A stretch of 5,821 bases of DNA from Bacteroidales bacterium (GTDB lineage: Bacteria; Bacteroidota; Bacteroidia; Bacteroidales; JAADJA01). Of this stretch, positions 1-5,821 are shown piece after piece. Position 1 is the stretch's first letter; every line of letters begins with the position of its first letter. The translations under genes and the position numbers were made by a program. Under the pieces are notes generated by a model. That model did not search any database and had not been told where the DNA came from. It was given only the letters and a program-made list of their open reading frames with translations. The stretch covers positions 1 through 5,821 of the forward strand of contig JAIORT010000786.1 of assembly GCA_021107975.1 (NCBI GenBank). Direction: 5' to 3'.

Positions 1-3
1 ATA

Positions 4-1269
4 TTAAAATCTATATCCAAGAAGAAAATAATATCTATTTGTTAATGAATTTAAATTTACACTATTTGACATACCATTAGCTCTTTCATATCGCAATTCG
101 AAAGAATATTTCTTGAATTTACCCCCAACCCCTATAATAAATCCTTGTTCGTATTTCCGTGTATTCTGAAGAGCTTTTCCTTCTTTTATAGTACTATTTG
201 TAGAATAAAATCGTGACTCTGTTTTTTCGTGATTAATTTCTGATATGGCAAAACCATTTGAAAGGCCTCCATTGATATATATAAATATTTTTTTAACAGG
301 ATATTTAAATCTTAATAAATTATTTAATTTGATGTATGTAAATCCAAATGTGGTGTTTATGATTGTATAATTATTCTCGCTTTCATAATTCATGTATTCG
401 TCGTTTACTTTATATGTTGTATATATTAATTCATTATAAATTGACCATTTACCATGATTTCTGGGCAATATTAAATCACAAAACAAACCAAGAGATAAAT
501 TTATAGATAAAGGATAATTTGCATAAACAATTTCATAAAAATAATTAGATTTGAATTTCAATTCTGTCAATGACAATCCTCCTATTATGCCTGTTTCTAT
601 TGAAAGCTTATCTGTTTTTTTTTGATATTCTATTGACGATTTATTACATTCATAATAGTTTAAAAACAAATTAATTAAACTCTTTTCTGTGTAGTTTACA
701 TTTGAAATTTTTTCTCGTAGTGAAGGACAATCTTGAAAATATAAGATTAATTGACCTTTGTAGTTTTCATTCTTTACTATAATAGTATTTCCACTAACTT
801 TTTTTAAATATTGTCTAAATATAAGTGTTTCAAATTCATTATCCATACCAATAAAAAAATGTTTTTTTCCTTTTTTATCTTTTAAGGAAAAAAGACTTTT
901 TTCCCCATATATTAAAGTCTGTAAAAAAACAGTGTCAATCTTGTTTTGAGCGACGTTATAATAGGTTAAATCTTTTGTTTTAAAAGGACTTTCGTCAATT
1001 TCAACAATCCCACTCATATATATTTCATTGGCAACGCAAAATTTAATAATATCAATTGGTGTATAAATAATTTCTTTGGCATAAAGATTAGTTTTAAATA
1101 TTATCGATTCTGGATTTTTCTCCCAATTTCGATAATCAATTAGCCCTTTTATTGAATCTCCTTTTATATTTATAACATATCCAGGTTCAAAATTTTTCTG
1201 CGAAAAAGTACTATTGATAATAAATAAATTAATAATTAAAAAAATTGTGTAAAATTTAAATATTCTCAT
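4..1269 (-). CDS. Secreted outer-membrane beta-barrel protein of a Bacteroidota-type family, function unknown
   Basis: This is a complete 421-residue frame, from ATG at 1269-1267 to TAA at 6-4. Residues 1-23 form a signal peptide: basic start (MRIFKF), hydrophobic core, likely cleavage after TFS before Gln24. Residues about 28-200 form a soluble domain that begins with GYVINIKGDSIKG and a YRNWEKNP stretch and contains a KGQLILYFQDCP segment near 171-182. I recognise this pattern from Bacteroidota proteins usually annotated as hypothetical or PorT-like outer-membrane proteins. Residues about 222-421 alternate polar and hydrophobic residues in short strands (SIETGIIGGLSL, FIIGVGGKFKKYSFELRYE, RYYFLLGYRF), as expected for a small beta-barrel. 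The final residue is Phe, the usual end of an outer-membrane barrel. The ligand or partner is unknown. The gene is visibly more AT-rich than its neighbours. It lies 131 bp downstream of the next minus-strand gene, with a hairpin between, so it is probably a separate transcription unit. No Shine-Dalgarno motif is visible. Barrel and secretion are likely; any specific role would be a guess. Confidence 0.85.
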   Translation of the reverse strand: MRIFKFYTIFLIINLFIINSTFSQKNFEPGYVINIKGDSIKGLIDYRNWEKNPESIIFKTNLYAKEIIYTPIDIIKFCVANEIYMSGIVEIDESPFKTKDLTYYNVAQNKIDTVFLQTLIYGEKSLFSLKDKKGKKHFFIGMDNEFETLIFRQYLKKVSGNTIIVKNENYKGQLILYFQDCPSLREKISNVNYTEKSLINLFLNYYECNKSSIEYQKKTDKLSIETGIIGGLSLTELKFKSNYFYEIVYANYPLSINLSLGLFCDLILPRNHGKWSIYNELIYTTYKVNDEYMNYESENNYTIINTTFGFTYIKLNNLLRFKYPVKKIFIYINGGLSNGFAISEINHEKTESRFYSTNSTIKEGKALQNTRKYEQGFIIGVGGKFKKYSFELRYERANGMSNSVNLNSLTNRYYFLLGYRF

Positions 1270-1340
1270 TTTCTTAGTTTATAATATACAACTCATTTAT
1301 TTTCTGAATAAACTTCCGGTTCTTAAACCACATATCTACT

Positions 1341-1388
1341 ATATTGGAATTTTATTCTATCAGCAAAAATAAAATAAAATTCCAGTAT
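1341..1388 (-). terminator. Inverted repeat, probable terminator of the LTD-protein gene
   Basis: The arms 1341-1356 and 1373-1388 are complementary over 16 bp, with one G-T wobble (1344/1385) and a perfect 12-bp inner part (TGGAATTTTATT against AATAAAATTCCA). The loop is 16 nt. Read on the minus strand, the hairpin begins 12 nt after the TGA of the large gene at 1401-1403, a typical terminator position. No U-rich tract follows the 3' arm, so classical intrinsic termination is not assured. It could instead be a 3'-end stabilising structure, or a protein-binding palindrome upstream of the next gene. Confidence 0.45.
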
Positions 1389-1400
1389 TAAAACCTAAAA

Positions 1401-4400
1401 TCAGAGCTTTCCCCCCAACACAGCCGACTTCTTATACTTCTTCACATTCCCGTTCATGTCGAATGCTTCAAAATAGATTATGTAAATCCCGATGTTTGCT
1501 TTTTGGTTGTCTTCGGTTCTGCCGTCCCACGAAAATATTCCCTGGGTTGCAAGGAGGTTGTTCTGTACGAGATATTTTATAAGCCTGCCCTGTGAATCGT
1601 AAATGGTGATATTTGCTGTATATCCGGGAGCTTCAAACTTGTAATGAATATTTAAAACATCATTATAGCCATCGTTATCGGGTGAGAAAATTTCAGGTTC
1701 AACGGTAACAGGGTCTTCAATTTCTCCGAAATCGCTGAACTGGGAATTTTTATATGCAGGTGTTGCAAAACCAACCTCTTTTGATGCAGAGTGCCAGTTG
1801 GTTCTGTCTTCTGTCGGGCGATTGAAGTTTATCCTTTCCAAAGAAACACCATCAATGGAATTCAGTAAAGGATAGTGCATGTCTTCATCGTAAGTAAAAG
1901 CATCGATTATTTTCCCATCTTTACCTGAAAGTATTACGGTTCCTTCATCATTGTTATAATCAGGAAAAGAATTCATCTTTATAAAACCTTCAGGATTGGG
2001 GGTAATATACTGTTCTTTTACTTTTCCGGGATCTTTTGTCAGTACCGTGTAATCACCCGTAAACATCAATCCGCTTTCATCTGCCACCGATTTGTAAACA
2101 GTGTCGTTGGGTTCGAATTGATTTACATTTATTTCACCGAGAAGCAAATCTGCTAGGTCGATTATTTTTTCGGAATTGTTATAAATTTCCACAAAATCAA
2201 CACCGTTATCAGCAGGATTAAACAGAACTTCATTTATAACAATTTCATTTTTATCTGCCGGTTCGTGAATACCAAACCGGAAACTGGAATTTGTTATAAT
2301 TTCCAGACCAACACAATTATAAACAGGATTTTCAACATAGAGCGTATAAACCCTCCTTTTCTGCAAAGGGTTACTAAATGTTAGAATTACCTTATTAATA
2401 TTCGAATCACTAAGTATTACACTTTCAGGATTGCCAACACTCTTATCAACATAATAATTTGTTTCCGAAAGTATGGATTCCCTATCCATTATTTGATTAA
2501 ACGTAACTTCAAAGGTCTGATCATCAATGGCGATTACTTTTTTAATTTCCGGTTCTGATAAATTTTCAGCATTAACCGAATTGATGCTTCCCGGAGTTCC
2601 TCCTGCATCTGCATCAGCCGCTATCCAGTTGCCCTCTTCCAGGCATGGGTTGTTCGGATCAATCTGTTCTAATGACCAGCCTCCTTCAGCTTTTACTTCA
2701 TCGCCATACCATTCATCTTTATAAGTAACCTGTGAAATAACAGTTCCTTCAGCGTTTTGTAATAAAATAGTTTTTCCCGAATCGGTTAAACCAAGACTTG
2801 AAAAACCAATAGATGGGGCGAACATACTAAAAAGCAGTGCCACTTCATCATCACAAAGGATCAAATAACCATTTGGCTTCAAAATAGTGTATGGGATGCT
2901 TTTTTCGGATGTCCCGATAATTAGTTTCCAGTCTTTTAAAGCAATGGTTGCCGAAGTTGTGTTGAAAATTTCAATATACTCATATTCAGGTAAGCCGACA
3001 GGAGGGTTGGGATCAGCCATAATTTCGTTGATAACCACATCATAAGGGTTTGCATCTAAAGGTAAAACAAAGGGTATTCCTGTGTTAAGCGGAATAAAAT
3101 CACCAACACAGTTGAAAAGCGTATCTGTAATTGCTAAGTTATAATTTATACCGGTTTGAAGTTCAACAGATAAATTCAGGATTACAAAAGAGAAATCAAT
3201 ATCATCCATATTAAGGCTAACAGGATTTCCAATTCCGTTATCAATTGAATAAGCTCCGGGATTGACAAGAGACAAACTATCCATAAAATGATTGAATAGG
3301 AGTTTTATTGAAAATTCATCAATAACTTCTATCAGGGTAATTTCGGGTGAGGAATAAATGATATTATCAACAGAGTTACGTCTTCCCGGTGTGCCGCCTG
3401 CTTCGTCGGCAGAAGCTTTCCAGTTGTCGTTACCAATGCACGGATGGGTTGGATCTATTTGTTCGATTGACCAGCCTCCGTCCTGCTTTTCTTCATCCTT
3501 GTACCACTCCTCTGTGTAAAAAACTGCATGTATCAATATTCCCTGCGTATTTCTTAAAATAATAGTTCCTTCATTGTTTAAAGAAAATCCGGGCAAACCA
3601 ATTACGGTCCCGTATTGTTCAAAATCAACGGTATCAGAAGTTTTAACAATTAGCAAGAAACTGTCGGGTTCAATAATTGCAGCAGGAAAAGCAATGGGAT
3701 CGGCAGATTCTTTGGGTTTTAATGTCCAGTTCGTCAGGTTGAATGGATACTCAGTCCGGTTATAAAGTTCCAGGTAATCTGCTTCAGGTAAACTATCCGG
3801 AGCCGGATTCACATCAGCCATAATTTCATTGACAACAATATCAAAAGGATTCACAACAAAAGGCGGAACATATATAAAATTTATCGTATCGCTGTCCATT
3901 ACATTACCCGAAAGGTCCTCCACATCGGAAATTGTTAAGGTATTATTTACTCCCGGAGAAAAATTCTGTTGAAATTCCAGATGTACAAGCGAGAAGTTGT
4001 TTTGGTCGCGTTCTGCATTAACAGGATTCCCAATACCGTTATTTACAAAATAATTTAAGATGTTTTCCGAAGAAGCCTGTTCCACAAATTCATTAAAATA
4101 CACATCGGTTTGATTGGCAGAAATAATTTCAATAGTATTGATTTCAGGCGGAATAGTATCAATCACTATTTCGTTCACATAAAAATCATCGAAATAAAAT
4201 TTAGAGGCATTGCTGGCAGTGTATTTACAAAAGATTCCAAAATAACCGGTTGTTGAATAGGTGTTATCTGCACAAGTTCCTTCAAACACAAAATTATAAC
4301 CTCCCTCAACATCAGAAAACAATTCCCAGTTTCCTTCATTATCACGAGTTGCTTTTATCCGTAATACATTGGTTGAGGTGCCTGTATATGCAATGGTTCC

Positions 4401-4823
4401 GGGAATGATCTTTTTTAGTTCCGAACCTGTTTGTTTATAAAGGGCAATGCTGTCGTTCGATTCACCAACCTGAACAAAATAACCGTTTAGCTCCCCTTTT
4501 AAATCGGGTTGGTCAGAAACAAGATATATTCGCGCATTATTATTTACTGAAGTATTGAATGAAAGCTTGATCCAGAATCGCCACTCGGTGTTTTGAATAA
4601 GGGTATTTGGTAAATATAGCGTTGATGTATCAGAGTTTGATCCGTTTAATTGCAATGCAGGCTTCATTTCAGGGGGGATGGCGCTGGAATTTGTTATCTT
4701 AAATTCAGACGTATCGCCAAACCATTCAGGATTAACTATAAAATTTCCATCCGAAAAATCATCGAATACCTGTGCAAAAATTAAAGAAGGAAGTACAATA
4801 AGTAATATTATGAACTTTCGCAT
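1401..4823 (-). CDS. Secreted multidomain lamin-tail-domain (LTD) / Ig-like surface protein
   Basis: This is a complete 1140-residue frame, from ATG at 4823-4821 to TGA at 1403-1401. Residues 1-17 are a signal peptide, probably cleaved after LIFA. Residues about 20-217 look like a concanavalin/LamG-type jelly-roll (FDDFSDG start, WRFWIKLSF, GYFVQVGESNDSIALYK, KFYFDDFYV end). Three pairs follow: Ig1 224-320, LTD1 324-485, Ig2 492-590, LTD2 594-750, Ig3 758-852, LTD3 859-1026. Each LTD opens with NEIMADPNP-like and YIEIFN motifs; LTD1 and LTD2 close with AGGTPG..NSV. The Ig units share an N-G-I-G-N-P motif and resemble the SbsA/Big_5 type. Residues 1043-1140 are a FlgD-like C-terminal domain with FSPDNDGYND. 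No catalytic motif is seen, so a structural or adhesive role at the cell surface is inferred. Bacterial LTDs are known from secreted proteins; their ligand is unclear. The start is supported by the signal peptide; no Shine-Dalgarno motif is near. It is divergent from ribF. Confidence 0.93.
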   Translation of the reverse strand: MRKFIILLIVLPSLIFAQVFDDFSDGNFIVNPEWFGDTSEFKITNSSAIPPEMKPALQLNGSNSDTSTLYLPNTLIQNTEWRFWIKLSFNTSVNNNARIYLVSDQPDLKGELNGYFVQVGESNDSIALYKQTGSELKKIIPGTIAYTGTSTNVLRIKATRDNEGNWELFSDVEGGYNFVFEGTCADNTYSTTGYFGIFCKYTASNASKFYFDDFYVNEIVIDTIPPEINTIEIISANQTDVYFNEFVEQASSENILNYFVNNGIGNPVNAERDQNNFSLVHLEFQQNFSPGVNNTLTISDVEDLSGNVMDSDTINFIYVPPFVVNPFDIVVNEIMADVNPAPDSLPEADYLELYNRTEYPFNLTNWTLKPKESADPIAFPAAIIEPDSFLLIVKTSDTVDFEQYGTVIGLPGFSLNNEGTIILRNTQGILIHAVFYTEEWYKDEEKQDGGWSIEQIDPTHPCIGNDNWKASADEAGGTPGRRNSVDNIIYSSPEITLIEVIDEFSIKLLFNHFMDSLSLVNPGAYSIDNGIGNPVSLNMDDIDFSFVILNLSVELQTGINYNLAITDTLFNCVGDFIPLNTGIPFVLPLDANPYDVVINEIMADPNPPVGLPEYEYIEIFNTTSATIALKDWKLIIGTSEKSIPYTILKPNGYLILCDDEVALLFSMFAPSIGFSSLGLTDSGKTILLQNAEGTVISQVTYKDEWYGDEVKAEGGWSLEQIDPNNPCLEEGNWIAADADAGGTPGSINSVNAENLSEPEIKKVIAIDDQTFEVTFNQIMDRESILSETNYYVDKSVGNPESVILSDSNINKVILTFSNPLQKRRVYTLYVENPVYNCVGLEIITNSSFRFGIHEPADKNEIVINEVLFNPADNGVDFVEIYNNSEKIIDLADLLLGEINVNQFEPNDTVYKSVADESGLMFTGDYTVLTKDPGKVKEQYITPNPEGFIKMNSFPDYNNDEGTVILSGKDGKIIDAFTYDEDMHYPLLNSIDGVSLERINFNRPTEDRTNWHSASKEVGFATPAYKNSQFSDFGEIEDPVTVEPEIFSPDNDGYNDVLNIHYKFEAPGYTANITIYDSQGRLIKYLVQNNLLATQGIFSWDGRTEDNQKANIGIYIIYFEAFDMNGNVKKYKKSAVLGGKL
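1404..1697 (-). other. C-terminal FlgD-like Ig domain, possible type IX sorting domain
   Basis: This region encodes residues 1043-1140, the final domain of the LTD protein. It opens with FSPDNDGYND, an acidic loop (D1049, D1051, D1055) resembling a calcium site. The strands NITIYDSQGRLI and FSWDGRTEDNQKANIGIYII follow, and the protein ends KKSAVLGGKL. Domains of this shape at the end of large secreted Bacteroidota proteins often direct type IX secretion and surface attachment. That role is inferred here, because no secretion genes are in the window. The acidic loop and WDG..D motif fit a FlgD-type Ig fold better than the classic gliding-motility C-terminal family. Confidence 0.6.
2268..3044 (-). 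repeat. Internal coding repeat, unit 2 (LTD2 + Ig3)
   Basis: This stretch encodes residues 594-852. It matches unit 1 landmark by landmark: VVINEIMADPNP, YIEIFN, DEWYGDE, GGWSLEQIDP, Pro-Cys (C727), AGGTPG, NSV, a degenerate SVGNPE and YNCVG (C837). The DNA carries the same GACCAGCCTCC near 2674-2684. The third LTD (residues 859-1026, about 1746-2249) is far more diverged. It keeps only NEVLFNP, FVEIYN, an SLERI segment and NW.A, and lacks the Pro-Cys pair. Confidence 0.85.
3054..3854 (-). repeat. Internal coding repeat, unit 1 (LTD1 + Ig2)
   Basis: This stretch encodes residues 324-590 of the LTD protein. It is a diverged copy of the unit at 2268-3044. Matching landmarks, in order, are IVVNEIMADVNP, YLELYN, EEWYKDE, GGWSIEQIDP, a Pro-Cys pair (C462), AGGTPG, NSV, NGIGNPV and FNCVG (C572). 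Similarity is also visible in the DNA, for example the shared GACCAGCCTCC at about 3469-3479. The boundaries are protein-domain estimates. Confidence 0.85.
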
Positions 4824-4877
4824 TTTAGATAATTTTTAACTTTCCTTTAACTGAAAATAATAAGGTTAAATAATGGG

Positions 4878-4885
4878 TAAATATA
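4878..4885 (-). promoter_or_regulatory. Weak candidate -7 box for the LTD-protein gene
   Basis: On the minus strand this reads TATATTTA, one base short of the Bacteroidota -7 consensus TAnnTTTG. It would place the transcription start about 45-50 nt upstream of the ATG. No clear -33 TTG element is found at the expected distance, so the call is tentative. Confidence 0.22.
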
Positions 4886-4886
4886 C

Positions 4887-4894
4887 TATTTTTG
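4887..4894 (+). promoter_or_regulatory. Candidate -7 promoter box for ribF
   Basis: TATTTTTG matches the Bacteroidota -7 consensus TAnnTTTG exactly. It lies 29 nt upstream of the TTG start codon, which would give a short leader of about 20-25 nt. A good -33 TTTG/TTG element is not evident near 4863-4868, so the support is the -7 match and its position only. Confidence 0.38.
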
Positions 4895-4923
4895 TCGCTT
4901 TCTTTTAAAAAAGCAAAATATTT

Positions 4924-5821
4924 TTGAAGATTTATAAAGACATACGGGAATTTCAAGTTGTTAATTACGCAATAGTTACTGTCGGCACTTTTGATGGCTT
5001 GCACACCGGTCATCAGAAAATCATTAAAAAGATGACCGCGATTGCAAAAGAAAAAAAGGGTGAAACAATTGTTGTAACTTTCGATCCTCATCCCCGATTG
5101 GTTATTTATTCTAACAGCAAAAACCTGAAGTTTATCAATATCCAAAAACGTAAGTTTAAGATGTTAGAGCAGCTTGGCATCGATCATCTGATTATTATTC
5201 CCTTTACGAAAAAATTTGCCAGGACTTCGTCAGAAGATTTCATCAGAAAATATCTAATTGAGAAAATAAAAACCAGAAAACTGATAATCGGTTACGATCA
5301 CCATTTTGGCAGTAACAGGGAAGGTAATTTTGAGAAGCTGTCGGGTTTAGGGAAAAAATATGGTTTTGAAGTAGTGGAGATTCCTGCTCAATATATCGAG
5401 AACATTCCTGTTAGCTCCACAAAGATCAGAAATGCATTGATAGAGGGAAATATTCGCAAAGCCAATGCCATGTTAGGTTACGAATATTCTATAACAGGTA
5501 TTGTGGTTGAGGGTAATAAAATTGGCAGAATCATAGGATTTCCAACGGCAAATATTGAAATTGCAGATCATTTTAAATTAATAGCTGCCCGTGGAGTTTA
5601 TGCCTGCAAAATTGAATGGAGAGGAAAGATTTATTATGGAATGGGCAACATCGGTATTCGCCCGACAATAGGCATTAACGGATTGGTTACTGAAGTTCAT
5701 ATTTTTGATTTCGATGAGGATATCTACGGTGAAGAGATCACTATCTATTTTATTGACAGAATAAGAGATGAGCGGAAGTTTGAGAGTTTGGATTACCTGA
5801 AGGAACAGCTTGCCAGGGACA
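4924..5821 (+). CDS. ribF: Bifunctional riboflavin kinase / FAD synthetase (RibF), 3'-truncated by window edge
   Basis: RibF phosphorylates riboflavin to FMN with ATP and then adenylylates FMN to FAD, in the cytoplasm. The visible part is 299 codons; the family is usually a little over 300 residues, so only a short C-terminal tail is missing. The N-terminal FMN adenylyltransferase module shows GTFDGLHTGH (21-30), TFDPHP (52-57), IGYDHHFG (122-129) and SSTKIR (164-169). The C-terminal riboflavin kinase module shows GRIIGFPTAN (201-210), GVYA, NIGIRPTI (242-249), and TEVHIFDFDEDIYG, which carries the expected catalytic Glu257. The start is TTG at 4924-4926, giving MKIYKDIREF. The only upstream in-frame codons run back to a stop at 4906-4908 and contain no ATG, and the first internal ATG (codon 37) would delete the nucleotide-binding motif. 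No Shine-Dalgarno sequence is seen. The gene is transcribed divergently from the LTD gene. The assignment is secure. Confidence 0.97.
   Translation, partial: MKIYKDIREFQVVNYAIVTVGTFDGLHTGHQKIIKKMTAIAKEKKGETIVVTFDPHPRLVIYSNSKNLKFINIQKRKFKMLEQLGIDHLIIIPFTKKFARTSSEDFIRKYLIEKIKTRKLIIGYDHHFGSNREGNFEKLSGLGKKYGFEVVEIPAQYIENIPVSSTKIRNALIEGNIRKANAMLGYEYSITGIVVEGNKIGRIIGFPTANIEIADHFKLIAARGVYACKIEWRGKIYYGMGNIGIRPTIGINGLVTEVHIFDFDEDIYGEEITIYFIDRIRDERKFESLDYLKEQLARD

Noticed and set aside
1270..1400. Promoter for the barrel gene
   Set aside because: The minus strand carries AT-rich TATATTATA near 1281-1288, but it fits neither TAnnTTTG nor a spaced -33 element well enough to call.
1411..1416. Run of six C (six G in the coding strand) near the end of the LTD gene, as a phase-variation tract
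   Set aside because: The run is short and encodes part of the GG in the ordinary ending VLGGKL. A shift would alter only the last few residues, so a switch is unlikely.
2527..2724. Open frame of 65 codons on the plus strand
   Set aside because: It is fully antisense to the LTD2/Ig3 region of the large protein, with low-complexity Ser/Pro content and no family resemblance.
3574..3765. Open frame of 63 codons on the plus strand
   Set aside because: It is fully antisense to the LTD1 coding region, and no independent coding signal was seen.
4897..4914. Small AT-rich hairpin (GCTTT...AAAGC) just upstream of the ribF start
   Set aside because: It has only five outer pairs plus mismatches in an A/T-rich stretch, which is expected by chance; there is no riboswitch-like conserved structure, and the gap is too short for an FMN riboswitch.
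4825..5145. Open frame of 106 codons on the minus strand
   Set aside because: It lies antisense to the 5' end of ribF and over the intergenic gap, has no recognisable domain, and ribF is unambiguous in the opposite frame.

Overview
The window looks like chromosomal DNA from a member of the Bacteroidota. Three things suggest this: AT-rich sequence with no clear Shine-Dalgarno motifs, two secreted or outer-membrane proteins of families typical of that phylum, and a TAnnTTTG-like promoter box. The order cannot be fixed from this sequence. No tRNA, rRNA, CRISPR array, insertion sequence or integrase was seen.

Layout from left to right. (1) Positions 4-1269, minus strand: a complete 421-residue gene for a secreted protein with an N-terminal soluble domain and a C-terminal outer-membrane beta-barrel. 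Its DNA is visibly more AT-rich than the rest of the window. (2) Positions 1270-1400: a short intergenic gap with a 16-bp inverted repeat just downstream of the next gene's stop codon, probably its terminator. (3) Positions 1401-4823, minus strand: a 1140-residue secreted multidomain protein. It has a signal peptide, a lectin-like jelly-roll domain, three alternating pairs of Ig-like and lamin-tail (LTD) domains, and a C-terminal Ig-like domain with a calcium-site-like loop of the kind used for surface sorting. (4) Positions 4824-4923: a 100-bp divergent intergenic region with candidate promoter boxes for both directions. (5) Positions 4924 to the window end, plus strand: ribF, the bifunctional riboflavin kinase/FAD synthetase, starting at a TTG codon and cut off by the window edge a few residues before its expected end.

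The genes do not form an obvious pathway. ribF is a housekeeping cofactor gene. The two minus-strand genes encode cell-envelope proteins and are probably transcribed separately. The most informative observation is in the LTD protein. Cysteines occur only where an LTD is directly followed by an Ig domain, with an identical spacing of 110 residues in both cases. This suggests that the true structural repeat is LTD followed by Ig. I see no convincing evidence of a wholly new system here.
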